Shown: positions 16,409 through 25,731, numbered from the stretch's first letter. The stretch is 43,811 nt of DNA from Bacillota bacterium (GCA_021797825.1 JAJZZA010000024.1:1-43811), one strand, 5' to 3'. Program-made: numbers and translations. Notes: a model not told the origin generated them from the letters alone.

Positions 16409-17308
16409 ATGAAACCGTGCGCCTTTGAGTTTTTGGCCCCCAAGACGCTCGCGGAAGCCCTGAGCGTCCTTTGGCAGTTGGTTGAGGAGGAGGGTTTGGC
16501 AGTCAAGCTGCTGGCGGGGGGACAAAGTCTGATGCCGGTGCTGAACATGCGCCTGTCGACCCCCGATGTGTTGCTCGATCTCAATGGACTGCAAGGGGAA
16601 TTAGGCGATATTGTCATCAACCGGCAGCAGGTGCACATCGGAGCGCTCGCGCGCCACTATCAATTGGAAACCCATCCGCTGATCCGGCGCCATGTGCCGG
16701 TCATGGCCGAAGCGGAACGGTGGGTCGGCCACGTGGCGATTCGCTCCCGTGGTACCATCGGCGGGAGTTTGGTTCACGCCGATCCTGCGGCGGAATTGCC
16801 GCTGGTGGCCACGTTGTTGGACGGCAGTATGATCCTGCAGTCGAAAAATGGGTGTCGCACCGTTCCGGCCGCAGAGTTTTTTCTGACCTACTTAATGACG
16901 ACCGTGGAGCCTGCGGAAATTCTTACCGAAATCATTTTTCCCGCGATGCCCGCCCGGTCGGGCCAGTCTATCGAGGAGTTTGCATTGCGGCATGGAGATT
17001 TCGCGTTGGCGGTCGCGGCCGCGCAGATTACGCTGGATGAATCCGGGCGGATTCGTCACAGCCGGTTGGCTTTGGGGGCAATGGGTCCGACGCCGCTGGA
17101 TATGAGCGACAAAGTGGCCCAGTTGGAGGGGACGCGGCCCGAAGCGGCGGAGATTGCCGAACTGATGGCGGATATTTGCCGGACGATTGAACCCGATGGC
17201 GATATCCATGCCGATGGGCCGTACCGTCAAGACCTGGCCGCGGTCTTGAGTGCGCGGGCGTTGACGGCCGCGCTGCAACGGGCGCAAGGCTGGACGGAGA
17301 TGGCCTAA
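16409..17308 (+). CDS. Molybdenum hydroxylase FAD-binding subunit (CoxM-like)
   Basis: Medium subunit of a xanthine dehydrogenase/CO dehydrogenase-family hydroxylase; it binds FAD and passes electrons from the iron-sulfur subunit to an acceptor. It has 299 residues. FAD-binding signatures are AGGQSLMPVLNMRL near residues 37-50 and RGTIGGSLVHADPAAE near 114-129; the C-terminal CO_deh_flav_C domain starts near residue 180. AAAGGAGG is 8-9 nt before ATG 16409, and the gene begins 22 nt after the enoyl-CoA hydratase-like gene. It is followed by the small and two large subunits, so it serves the same enzyme complex or complexes. Confidence 0.93.
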   Translation: MKPCAFEFLAPKTLAEALSVLWQLVEEEGLAVKLLAGGQSLMPVLNMRLSTPDVLLDLNGLQGELGDIVINRQQVHIGALARHYQLETHPLIRRHVPVMAEAERWVGHVAIRSRGTIGGSLVHADPAAELPLVATLLDGSMILQSKNGCRTVPAAEFFLTYLMTTVEPAEILTEIIFPAMPARSGQSIEEFALRHGDFALAVAAAQITLDESGRIRHSRLALGAMGPTPLDMSDKVAQLEGTRPEAAEIAELMADICRTIEPDGDIHADGPYRQDLAAVLSARALTAALQRAQGWTEMA

Positions 17309-17337
17309 GCGCGTTCAATCGAAAGGAGGGTACGGCC

Positions 17338-17847
17338 ATGTTGCCACAACGCGGCACAGAGCGCGTGTCGTACACGCTTTTGGTCAATCAGCAAACTTAT
17401 ACGGTGGAGCAAGTGGAGCCCCGCATGTTATTGGCCGATGTACTCAGAGAGGTGTTGCGGTTGACCGGCACCCACCTGGGCTGCGAGCACGGTGCTTGTG
17501 GGGCCTGCACCGTGCTGGTGGATGGCCGACCGGTCCGATCCTGTCTGATGCTGGGCATCCAGGCCCAAAACCAATCCATTATCACCGTCGAAGGACTTTC
17601 CGCGTCGGATGCAACGCTGTCGACCTTGCAAACCGCATTTTGGGACGAGCATGCGCTGCAATGCGGATTTTGCACCCCGGGCATGTTGATTGCCGCCACC
17701 CACTTGTTGCACGAGAATCCCCATCCCTCCCGCCAGCAGATCCGGGAAGCCTTGTCAGGCAATCTCTGCCGGTGCACCGGCTACCAAAATATTGTGAATG
17801 CGATTGAACGGGCGGCAGGTGGCGAGGGGACAGAGAGTCGAGGGTGA
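17338..17847 (+). CDS. Molybdenum hydroxylase 2Fe-2S subunit (CoxS-like)
   Basis: Small subunit carrying two 2Fe-2S clusters. The plant-type ferredoxin cluster uses CEHGACGACTVLVDG (~48-62) with RSC just after it. The second cluster uses CGFCTPGM (~108-115) and LCRCTGY (~142-148). The 169 residues fit the family (about 155-170) with a slightly long N-terminus. AAAGGAGG lies before ATG 17338. Electrons pass from the Mo cofactor of the large subunit through these clusters to the FAD subunit encoded just upstream. Confidence 0.95.
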   Translation: MLPQRGTERVSYTLLVNQQTYTVEQVEPRMLLADVLREVLRLTGTHLGCEHGACGACTVLVDGRPVRSCLMLGIQAQNQSIITVEGLSASDATLSTLQTAFWDEHALQCGFCTPGMLIAATHLLHENPHPSRQQIREALSGNLCRCTGYQNIVNAIERAAGGEGTESRG

Positions 17848-17851
17848 TGGC

Positions 17852-20104
17852 ATGAGACGACAGGAAGATCCGCCCCTCTTGCGGGGAACGGCCCGGTTCG
17901 TCGCGGATTTGCAGGCGCCCGGCATGTTGGAGGCGGTGATTGTGCGCAGCATTCACGGCCATGCCCGCATCGACGCCATCGACTGTGCTGCCGCCAGAGC
18001 GATGCCGGGAGTGCGGGCAGTGATCGTCGCCCGCGACTTGCCAGCGGACCTTGACCCCATTGCGATGCGGCTCTCCCCGGCGCCGGAGTTGGCCGAAGCC
18101 CTGCAATACCCGTTAGCGCAGGAGCGGGTGAGGTATGTCGGCGAACCGCTGGCCGTTGTCGTGGCTTCGTCCCGCTATCTCGCGGAAGACGCCGCCTGGG
18201 CCGTGCGCGTGCGCTACACCCCGTTAGAGACCATGGCGTCGTTGTCCACAGCGTTGGCGGGCGCCCCGTTGTTTGACGGTTTGGACAGCAACCAGGTGTA
18301 TCTCAGGACGCATCAAAAAGGAGGCGGCAATGCGGCCGTGGCGGCGTCACCGCGACGGCTCAAGATGACGTTCTCCATTCAACGCCATACGGGAATGCCT
18401 TTGGAGACCCGGGGACTGCTGGTTGTGCCCGACGGAGATCGCCTGACGGTCTATGGATCGACCAAGGTGGTGTTTTTCAACCGCCGGATCTTGTCGCATC
18501 TGCTTAAAGTGCCGGTTGCCAGCCTGAGGTTCGTCGAAACCGCGGTAGGAGGCGGATTTGGCATCCGGGGTGAGTTCTATCCGGAAGATTTTTTGATTCC
18601 CTACTTGGCGCGCCTGTTGCAGGCACCGGTGCGCTGGATTGAGGATCGCGTCGAACATTTGCAGGCGGCCAATCATTCGCGGGAGCAATGGCACGAAGTC
18701 GAAGTGGGATTTGACGAGACGGGTCAAGTCATGGCTCTTGCGGACGATATCTGGGTGGACAACGGAGCCTATATTCGGACGCACGGGGTGACGGTACCGG
18801 AACTGACCCAAGCCATGCTGCCGGGACCCTACGTCTGGCCAGCGCTGGACAGTCGCCTGCACGTGGTGCTGACCAACAAGACGCCCATTGGGACCTACCG
18901 GGCTCCCGGGCGGTTCGAAGGCACGTTTGTCCGCGAGCGCCTGCTGGATGCGATTGCGGCCAGCTTGCATTTGGATCCCCTCACGGTTCGTCGGCGCAAC
19001 CTGCTGCAACCGGAGCAACTGCCCTATTCCAACGGACTGCTGGCTTTGGGCCAGGAAGTGAAACTCGATTCCGGGGATTATCCCGCGGCCCTAAATCGCG
19101 CTGCCGAACTGATGCAGGCCGCAGAGATTGGGGAACGCAAAAGGCTCGCCCGCCGGAGCGGCCGGTTAAGAGGACTGGGATTTGCTTTTGTCGTGGAAAA
19201 GTCGGGATTGGGTCCGTGGGAAGATTCGCGGCTGGTGTTGCACGCTGATGGGACCGTCACCGGCTTTACCGGCCTGGCCGATTTGGGCCAGGGTACGAAA
19301 ACCTTGTTGGCGCGGGTGGTCGCCGACTGCCTGGGGATGGCTATGGAGAGAGTTCGCGTGGTCTACGGGGATACGGACCAGGTAGCGGAAGGTTTTGGCA
19401 CGTTTGCCAGCCGGGGTACGGTGATGGGAGGCTCTGCGGCTTACCTGGCGGCTGTCGAACTGCGCCGAAGGGTGAGCGCGGTGCTGCGGTCCGATGGGAT
19501 TGGATGTCCGGATCGAGACGACATCACCATGACCCCATCGGGGATCGTGGCCTCAGGCGTGGCGCGGCCGGTGCCCTATGGCGAAGTCCTCCGCCGCGCG
19601 GAGTTGCAGGGCGTAGCGCTCGACGTTACGGAACGTTTTCAAGCCACGGCCATGACCTACCCGTATGGCGCCCATGGCTGCGAAGTCGATATTGATCCCG
19701 GCACCGGCGGCGTCAGCATCGTCCGCTACGGGGTTGTTTACGATGTGGGGAGAGCGATAAATCGGGAACTGGTGGTTGATCAGATCGTGGGGGGGGTGGC
19801 GCAGGGCCTGGGCGGGGCTATGTTGGAAGAGTTGGCCTATGACAGCCATGGTCAATTACAGACCGGCACGTTGCTGGATTACTTGCTGCCGGGAGCCTGC
19901 GAGGTGCCGGAGATTGAGGTGGTGGTGACGGAAAACGCCCCCGCCCCCAGCAATCCCCTGGGCGTTAAGGGGGCGGGGGAGGGCGGCGCGGCCGGAGTGG
20001 CGCCCGCGCTGGCGAATGCCGTGGCCGATGCCGTCGGGGCGCCCCCGGAGGCATTTGCCGCCTTGCCCATCCGGCCGCAGGAGATCTTGCGTTGGATACG
20101 CTAA
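17852..20104 (+). CDS. Molybdenum hydroxylase large subunit 1
   Basis: Molybdopterin-binding catalytic subunit (xanthine dehydrogenase family) that inserts a water-derived hydroxyl group into its substrate, typically an N-heteroaromatic ring. I chose ATG 17852 (750 residues): the family N-terminus, RRQEDPPLLRGTARFVADL, begins right there and the previous stop is 4 nt upstream. The Mo-site motif reads GTYRAPGRFE near residue 345-354, like nicotinate and purine enzymes and unlike the AYRCSFR loop of CO dehydrogenase. The C-terminal GVKGAGEGG near 703 carries the catalytic Glu. A second, different large subunit follows immediately. Confidence 0.92.
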   Translation: MRRQEDPPLLRGTARFVADLQAPGMLEAVIVRSIHGHARIDAIDCAAARAMPGVRAVIVARDLPADLDPIAMRLSPAPELAEALQYPLAQERVRYVGEPLAVVVASSRYLAEDAAWAVRVRYTPLETMASLSTALAGAPLFDGLDSNQVYLRTHQKGGGNAAVAASPRRLKMTFSIQRHTGMPLETRGLLVVPDGDRLTVYGSTKVVFFNRRILSHLLKVPVASLRFVETAVGGGFGIRGEFYPEDFLIPYLARLLQAPVRWIEDRVEHLQAANHSREQWHEVEVGFDETGQVMALADDIWVDNGAYIRTHGVTVPELTQAMLPGPYVWPALDSRLHVVLTNKTPIGTYRAPGRFEGTFVRERLLDAIAASLHLDPLTVRRRNLLQPEQLPYSNGLLALGQEVKLDSGDYPAALNRAAELMQAAEIGERKRLARRSGRLRGLGFAFVVEKSGLGPWEDSRLVLHADGTVTGFTGLADLGQGTKTLLARVVADCLGMAMERVRVVYGDTDQVAEGFGTFASRGTVMGGSAAYLAAVELRRRVSAVLRSDGIGCPDRDDITMTPSGIVASGVARPVPYGEVLRRAELQGVALDVTERFQATAMTYPYGAHGCEVDIDPGTGGVSIVRYGVVYDVGRAINRELVVDQIVGGVAQGLGGAMLEELAYDSHGQLQTGTLLDYLLPGACEVPEIEVVVTENAPAPSNPLGVKGAGEGGAAGVAPALANAVADAVGAPPEAFAALPIRPQEILRWIR

Positions 20105-20141
20105 AACATCAGGATCCGCTGCAAAAAGGAGATGGTGGCGA

Positions 20142-22469
20142 GTGGCTTATGATTATGTAGGGCAAAGCGTTCGACGGGTGAACGACCAGCGGTTGTTGCG
20201 CGGCCAGGGCCAGTATATTGCCGACATTCGGCGGCCAGGCTTGGCCCACGTGGCTTTTGTCCGATCTCCGCATGCCCATGCCCGGATTATTGCCGTGGAC
20301 ACCGCGCCAGCGGCAAGAGTGTCAGGGGTGCTGGGCGTCTATGCCGCCGACGGCATCGAATTTCCGGCCTTGCCCTTATTGTTTCCTTATCGCACGCTCG
20401 ATGCCGTCACCCAAATCCCTTTTGGCCGCGAGGTGCACCATGTTGGGGAACCGGTCGCCATGGTGGTGGCAGAAAACCGGTATCAGGCAGAAGACGGCGC
20501 CGCCGCGGTTCACGTGGAATATGAGCCGCTCCCGGCCGTGGCCGAGATGAAGCGAGCCCGGCAAGACGGCGCACCGCGCGTGCATAGCGACCGCAGCGGG
20601 AACCTGGCCGCCTCGATCATGCAAAACGTCGGCGACGCCGCCGGGGCGATGCAAGAGGCGCCGATCGTGGTCAACTGCGAGATCGGGATGGGACGGGTTA
20701 GTTGCGCCCCGATCGAGACCCGGGGCCTGCTGGCCGAATGGAGCGTGCGTTCGGGCGATCCCGAGCTGCATGTCTACGCGGCCACCCAGACGCCGCACAT
20801 GATGCAGCGCATCTATGCGGAGTTGTTGCACCTGTCCGAACGGCAGATTCATGTGCAGGCTCCCGACGTGGGAGGGGCGTTCGGGGCCAAAGAGCCATTT
20901 TACGTGGAAGATTTTTTGGTCGCCTGGGTCTCCCGCCAGCTGGGCCGTCCTGTGGTTTGGATTGAGGACCGTCTCGAGCATCTGCTGACGTCAGTCCATG
21001 AACGCGAGCAATTTCATCAAGCGCAAATGGGGTTGACCCGCGACGGCCGCATTCTAGCCGTGATCGATCGTTTCCTGGCCAACACCGGAGCCTATGTGCC
21101 GTGGGGAGTGATTGTCCCGGTGATCACGTCGACGCTGATTCCGGGGCCTTACAAGGTGCCCAACTATTTCTGTGAAGGCCTGGTCATGTATACCAACACC
21201 ACCCCGCTGGCCCCCTACCGGGGGGCGGGCCGTCCCCAGGCGGCTATGGTGATTAACCGTCTGTTGGATCGGGCGGCCGACCGGCTGCATGTGGACGCGG
21301 CGGCCATTCGCCAGCGGAATTTTATCCAACCGGAAGATTTTCCTTACCAGACGGGCCTTATATCCCGGGAAGGGACGCCCATGGTGCTGGACAGCGGAGA
21401 CTATCCCGCTTTGCTGAAAACCCTGATGCAGGCAGGAGGCTATGCCCAATGGCAGGAGAAAAAGACCCGGCAATCCGCCTCGGACCGCCCGCTTGGAATC
21501 GGGTTGGCGGTGGGGATTGAAAATACCGGCATGGGGCCCCACGAAGGCGCGACCGTGACTGTCGGCAGCGATGGCCAGGTGACCATTGTGACCGGGGCGG
21601 CTTCGCAAGGACAGGGACATGAAACGACGCTGGCGCAGGTGGCGGCGGAAGTGTTGGCCATTGACATTGACCGGGTGCATCTGGTGGAAGGGGACAGCCA
21701 AAGGATTGCCTACGGCACGGGCACCTTTGCCAGCCGCACTGCGGTTGTCGCGGGCAGTGCCGTGAAAATGGCCAGCGAACAACTGCGGGACAAAATGCTG
21801 ACGCTGGCGGAGCATCTGTTGGGCACTCGCCGTGAGTTCCTGCAGCTGGCAGGTGGAACCGTGCGAGTTGTCAGTGATCCCACGCGTTCGGTGTCGCTGG
21901 CCCAACTAGCGGAGGCGGCGAGTGGACCCTTTCCCGGCAGCTCATACACCTTGCCGGTTGATCCCGGACTCTCCGTCACCATGTTCTTCACGCCGCCCGG
22001 GGCCACCTACGCCGCTGGTGCCCACCTGGTGGTGGTGGAAGTCGACCGGGACACCGGCCAGGTGAACATCGTGGCCTACACCGCCGTGCATGATGCCGGA
22101 ACACTGATTAATCCGCAAATCGTCACCGGACAAATACAGGGGGGGATCTCAGGGGGGATCGGGACCGCGCTGCTCGAAGAGATGCGATTTGACGAAGCGG
22201 GTCAGCTGCTGACCGGCACGTTTATGGATTATCTGCTGCCCACGGCGCTGGACGTGCCGGATATGACGGTGCTGCATCGGGCGACGCCGTCCCCCTTGAA
22301 CCCGCTGGGAGCCAAAGGCGTGGGCGAAAGCGGAGCCATACCGTCGCCATCGGCTATTGTGGCGGCGGTGGAAGACGCCCTGAAAACCGAGCATGCAGTC
22401 CTTGATGCGATTCCGGTCAGGCCGAGCGCCGTGCGCCAGCGCATCCGGATGGCATCGGAGCCGCAATGA
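20142..22469 (+). CDS. Molybdenum hydroxylase large subunit 2
   Basis: A second full-length Mo-binding subunit of 775 residues. GTG 20142 follows AAGGAG at 10 nt; the open frame upstream to 20016 overlaps the preceding gene and looks like out-of-frame sequence. Family marks are QSVRRVNDQRLLRGQGQY at the N-terminus, FVRSPHAHARI, DVGGAFGAKEPFYVED, APYRGAGRPQAAM near residue 355 and GAKGVGESG near 722 with the catalytic Glu. It shares the fold but little close sequence with the first copy, so this is not a recent duplication. One FAD and one 2Fe-2S gene probably serve both. Confidence 0.92.
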   Translation: MAYDYVGQSVRRVNDQRLLRGQGQYIADIRRPGLAHVAFVRSPHAHARIIAVDTAPAARVSGVLGVYAADGIEFPALPLLFPYRTLDAVTQIPFGREVHHVGEPVAMVVAENRYQAEDGAAAVHVEYEPLPAVAEMKRARQDGAPRVHSDRSGNLAASIMQNVGDAAGAMQEAPIVVNCEIGMGRVSCAPIETRGLLAEWSVRSGDPELHVYAATQTPHMMQRIYAELLHLSERQIHVQAPDVGGAFGAKEPFYVEDFLVAWVSRQLGRPVVWIEDRLEHLLTSVHEREQFHQAQMGLTRDGRILAVIDRFLANTGAYVPWGVIVPVITSTLIPGPYKVPNYFCEGLVMYTNTTPLAPYRGAGRPQAAMVINRLLDRAADRLHVDAAAIRQRNFIQPEDFPYQTGLISREGTPMVLDSGDYPALLKTLMQAGGYAQWQEKKTRQSASDRPLGIGLAVGIENTGMGPHEGATVTVGSDGQVTIVTGAASQGQGHETTLAQVAAEVLAIDIDRVHLVEGDSQRIAYGTGTFASRTAVVAGSAVKMASEQLRDKMLTLAEHLLGTRREFLQLAGGTVRVVSDPTRSVSLAQLAEAASGPFPGSSYTLPVDPGLSVTMFFTPPGATYAAGAHLVVVEVDRDTGQVNIVAYTAVHDAGTLINPQIVTGQIQGGISGGIGTALLEEMRFDEAGQLLTGTFMDYLLPTALDVPDMTVLHRATPSPLNPLGAKGVGESGAIPSPSAIVAAVEDALKTEHAVLDAIPVRPSAVRQRIRMASEPQ

Positions 22470-22739
22470 GGCGGAGCGGGATGTGGTCCGGAATGGGAGG
22501 ATTGCGGTCTGGCGGAGCAACCGATCGGGACCGGCGTGGCGGCGTTGCGCGGCATTGAACCGGGTTGCCCAGCGGGGTGTTCCCGGGGTTAGCGTGCGCG
22601 CAAGCGGTTGTCGTCGTGTCACCCGCCCCGCTTGGGAAAATGGTATGATAGGCGTTAAGAAGGCGAACCGATGGCGGTTTTTGGGTGGAGGTGTGGGGTG
22701 GGCAAAGTCCTGCGGAAGGCGTTTGGGGTGCGACCGCTG

Positions 22740-22964
22740 ATGGCCGACAGAGTGGTTGATGTCCGCGGTCTTTCCTGTCCGTTGCCGTTGGTCCGGCTCA
22801 GTCAAGCCATGAAAGAGGTCCGCCATGGGCGGGTGGTGCGGTTGATGACCTCCGACCCGATGGCACGGGATCTTGAGGCCTGGTGTCGATTAACCGACAA
22901 CAGCCTCTTGCATGCCCATCATTCTTCACACTTTTGGGTTTTCGACCTGCGGCGAGGAAGTTAG
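22740..22964 (+). CDS. TusA-like sulfurtransferase
   Basis: A small sulfur carrier of the TusA/SirA family. The persulfide cysteine is in RGLSCPLPL (Cys13 from ATG 22740), followed by the usual two-layer fold. The 74 residues fit TusA. The start is uncertain: the same frame is open from ATG 22671, and GTG 22698 has the better GGTGGAGGT. Family function is passing sulfane sulfur to tRNA modification, molybdopterin maturation or sulfur oxidation. Sitting right after the molybdenum hydroxylase genes, it may supply sulfur for the Mo cofactor; this is inference. Confidence 0.8.
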   Translation: MADRVVDVRGLSCPLPLVRLSQAMKEVRHGRVVRLMTSDPMARDLEAWCRLTDNSLLHAHHSSHFWVFDLRRGS

Positions 22965-23010
22965 GGCCGATGGTCTTGGCCGGATCATGGCCATCGGCAC
23001 CTCACCCGCA

Positions 23011-23391
23011 TCAGAATGTGATCGTGGAGGAAGCACCCAAGGCCTGTTCCAAAAAGGCGGCGGCGCCCGCGTACTGGATCCCATCGATGAGGGCTTCCGG
23101 GGGGACGCTCATCAGATCCATGGTCATTTGGCAGGCGATAAAATTAATGCCGGACTCCAAGGCCATGTCGCGCAGATCGGCCACGCCGGGGATTTTCGAT
23201 AGGTTGTCCTGAAACGGTTCGAGCTCTGGCGGCATCGTATAATGCAAGTCCTTCATCAAAAGACTAAGTCCGCCAAATGTGCAGAAGACATGGACCTCGG
23301 TGTCCATGGCGGCGCCAGCCAACGCGATATTGAGAGCTTTGTAGGCGGTCTCAACTCCCCCCTGGCCAATTAGGATAGCCAATCGGTTCAT
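23011..23391 (-). CDS. DsrE-family protein, DsrE2-like
   Basis: A 126-residue member of the DsrE/DsrF family. The DsrE2-type features are an N-terminal LAILIGQGGVETAYKALNIA, an EVHVFCTFGG with Cys37, and INFIACQMTMDLM with the conserved Cys87. In sulfur-oxidising organisms DsrE proteins exchange persulfide sulfur with TusA, and a TusA-like gene converges on this one 46 bp away. AAAGGAGG stands before ATG 23391. It may handle sulfur for the neighbouring Mo enzyme or belong to sulfur metabolism generally. Confidence 0.85.
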   Translation of the reverse strand: MNRLAILIGQGGVETAYKALNIALAGAAMDTEVHVFCTFGGLSLLMKDLHYTMPPELEPFQDNLSKIPGVADLRDMALESGINFIACQMTMDLMSVPPEALIDGIQYAGAAAFLEQALGASSTITF

Positions 23392-23939
23392 CAGATATTC
23401 CTCCTTTAGAGTGGGAATCCAAAAACATCATAACAAATCCGTCAAGTCTGATGTGTCGGAAAAGTACAATGGGAAGACGGCTGCGGAGTCTGCCCGGATC
23501 TTCCGAGTGACCTCCGGGAATTTGCCCGCGCGTTTTCGCGTTTCGTCCCGGTTTTTTCGCTTTGTGGCGTGTTCCCGGCGTTACGGTGCTGAGGTGCATG
23601 ATGGAGACCGGCGCAAGTCGCTGGGCACTGTATCCCAACAAATGTGACCGATGTTCCGATTTGTGCTCCGTCAGGGACATTTCCCGCTTGGTCTCCCGGC
23701 GTCCAAGCCGACGTCGGGTGCTGCGCTGCCATGGGTTGACCGATGCGCGCTACATCAACGCCATGCTTAGGTGATGGCCGCGGCGGCATGCTTCGGGATT
23801 ACCTGGCTCTGGCTGCCGACGTAATCACCCCACCGCAAGCTCAGCGCACGGCTGTGGCAGTCTGTGCAGGCCGACGGCTAAGCAGTGGGGACTGGTGGTG
23901 CCTCCATGGGCGAGATTATCCGACGTGTGGACCCTGCAG
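23392..23939. other. Intergenic stretch
   Basis: Roughly 550 bp between the DsrE-like gene and the GntR pseudogene. Overlapping frames on both strands have no ribosome binding site and no family motif. I see nothing I can support. Confidence 0.5.
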
Positions 23940-24264
23940 ACACGCGATCGTCGATTGTTGATAGCAGCGGCCGCCATCAAGCCTAGCGCAACACCCTGTT
24001 GGCACTCAATTCCCCAGTCTTCAAGGTGGCCTGCATCATCCATGGTCAGACGCAAGGAGTATAACTCCGACCCCAATTCGTAGAGATCGGTCATTTCCTT
24101 GACTCTCGGGACGGGAATCCGAAACCCCTGGCGGGACTCCGCAATCCCAATGCGGCCTTGTTCCGGAAGGCTTCTCGAGTCGGCGTGCGGCTGACCCCCA
24201 GCAACTCGGTTAATTCCCGCTCCCGTCGCCACTGCCCCGGGGAGAAATATCCCGTGAGATCACG
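23940..24264 (-). pseudogene. Frameshifted GntR (FCD) regulator, copy C
   Basis: The minus strand spells a broken relative of the regulator at 10643-11320. From 24264 it reads RDLTGYFSPGQWRRERELTE and LLGVSRTPTREAFR, the winged helix. A one-base shift near 24168 is needed before the other frame continues with IAESRQGFRIPVPRVKEMTD and LYELGSELYSLRLTMDDAG, then LEDWGIECQQGVALGLM. The first ~20 residues and most of the FCD domain are missing. It lies about 90 bp beyond the stop of the NCS1 transporter gene and on the same strand. Confidence 0.75.
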
Positions 24265-24352
24265 TCTCGCTTAGGACGGTAAGAACCTCCCTAGCCGTCC
24301 TCACGGTACGACTATTCGATTCGGTTAAAGGCACTGCCTCTGTAAGATCTAT

Positions 24353-25681
24353 CTAAGACTCTTCGACCCGCCCTATGGCCATGGTTCCCCCGGTCCGCCG
24401 TTCGATTGCCCAAAAAATGAGTGCTGCCACAATCAGGCCTAAATAATAGCTGATGTCCCCGCCTTGCAACGCCTTCGCAATAGGTCCTTCAAACAACGTG
24501 GTGTCCATGAACGGAATGATAACCAACATGCCAACAACAAAAGCGAAAACACTAGCCCACCGGACTGGAGGCGCTGTCATAGCCGATTGTGTGCTCAGTT
24601 GATGCATCCAGGCCCCTACAAACGTAATTCCGATCCACGGAGCAATCCAATATGAAATCAGGAGCAGAAAGTTGCTGTAAAATGTTAGCAGGTGGCTACT
24701 AGAAAACCATGCGATGAGTCCGCCAATAACCGCTATGGCGGCACCGGCGTACGGACGTAAAAAAGGAAGATCCAGGGTAAGAAGAGACATGGTTGAAGTA
24801 TAGGAGTTTAATGCATTAGCGGTCATCGTGCCAAATACGATGGCGAGCTCGGCAAATGCTGAGAACCGGCCCATAAGATGCTGAACAATCCCGACCGCCG
24901 ATAGGTTCCCTAAACCGAGAGCGCCAGCAATGCCTCCCGCCACTTCAACCCATACGCAAGACAGCCACGAACCCCAGAAAGTAAGCCAAAAAACACGACG
25001 GCGCGAGGTGTGCGTTGGCAAATACCGAGTGTAGTCGGAGGCATAGGTGGACCAACTGAATGAATAACTGGCCACCGCTGCCAACAAAATCAAGAACGAT
25101 CCGTAATTTCCCCCCGCCGTTGCCTTGATAGCCCCCCATTCCATAAGAGCGCTGATGGTCAACCCGATAAAAAGCGCACCTTGAACATAGGCCATCCAAT
25201 GTTCAAATCGGTGAATCATATCGTGTCCCAAATAGACAATGGCACCTTGCGCAATGATCATAATGATAAACGCAATCGCTACGTTGACATGCAACAACAC
25301 CGCCAGGGCTGTTCCGCCTACTGCGGTATTGACCACATACCAGCCCAACGATGAAAGGGCATTAAGCGCCGCAGGAAAATAATTTCCCTTATGGCCAAAC
25401 AAGGCCCGCGACAGGGGCATTTGAGCCAAGCCATAACCTATCCCAACTGCCGCGGTTATCCCCAGCAACAGGGAGGCAATGATGTTCCCTAAAACCACTG
25501 CCCATACCGTTTGCAACAAGCTTAAACCCAACACCGGCCCCAGCACCCCGACCAAAAATGGCGGCATACCCAAATTGGCCGACCACCATAACGTAAATTG
25601 CTGGCGAGGCGCCCCCCGACGTTTGTCAGGACTAATCGGTTCGATACCCATGGTTTCCAGGGATGCGATGGATTCGCTCAT
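24353..25681 (-). CDS. NCS1-family nucleobase/hydantoin-type permease
   Basis: Integral membrane transporter of the nucleobase:cation-symport-1 family (cytosine, uracil, allantoin, hydantoin, thiamine-type substrates), 442 residues and about 12 hydrophobic segments. Family features are LWWSANLGMPPFLVGVLGP after a hydrophilic N-terminus, a GHKGNYFPAALNALSSLGWY helix 3, SYSFSWSTYASDYTRYLP near the middle and FYSNFLLLISYWIAPWIGI. The frame is open farther upstream, but ATG 25681 has AAAGGAGGTGGGAGGA before it. Its promoter shares a 13-nt motif with the GntR cluster operator, so it is probably the uptake system for that pathway's substrate. Confidence 0.85.
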   Translation of the reverse strand: MSESIASLETMGIEPISPDKRRGAPRQQFTLWWSANLGMPPFLVGVLGPVLGLSLLQTVWAVVLGNIIASLLLGITAAVGIGYGLAQMPLSRALFGHKGNYFPAALNALSSLGWYVVNTAVGGTALAVLLHVNVAIAFIIMIIAQGAIVYLGHDMIHRFEHWMAYVQGALFIGLTISALMEWGAIKATAGGNYGSFLILLAAVASYSFSWSTYASDYTRYLPTHTSRRRVFWLTFWGSWLSCVWVEVAGGIAGALGLGNLSAVGIVQHLMGRFSAFAELAIVFGTMTANALNSYTSTMSLLTLDLPFLRPYAGAAIAVIGGLIAWFSSSHLLTFYSNFLLLISYWIAPWIGITFVGAWMHQLSTQSAMTAPPVRWASVFAFVVGMLVIIPFMDTTLFEGPIAKALQGGDISYYLGLIVAALIFWAIERRTGGTMAIGRVEES

Positions 25682-25731
25682 TCCTCCCACCTCCTTTTTT
25701 AGGAAAAGAACACCGTCCAATGGGATACTCC

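Noticed and set aside
17852-20104. Aerobic CO dehydrogenase large subunit
   Set aside because: The active-site loop reads GTYRAPGR, not the AYRCSFR of true CoxL, and neighbours are CoA and amide enzymes.
20016-20141. Upstream extension of the second Mo large subunit
   Set aside because: It overlaps the coding end of the first large subunit and has no family similarity; GTG 20142 with AAGGAG gives the expected N-terminus.
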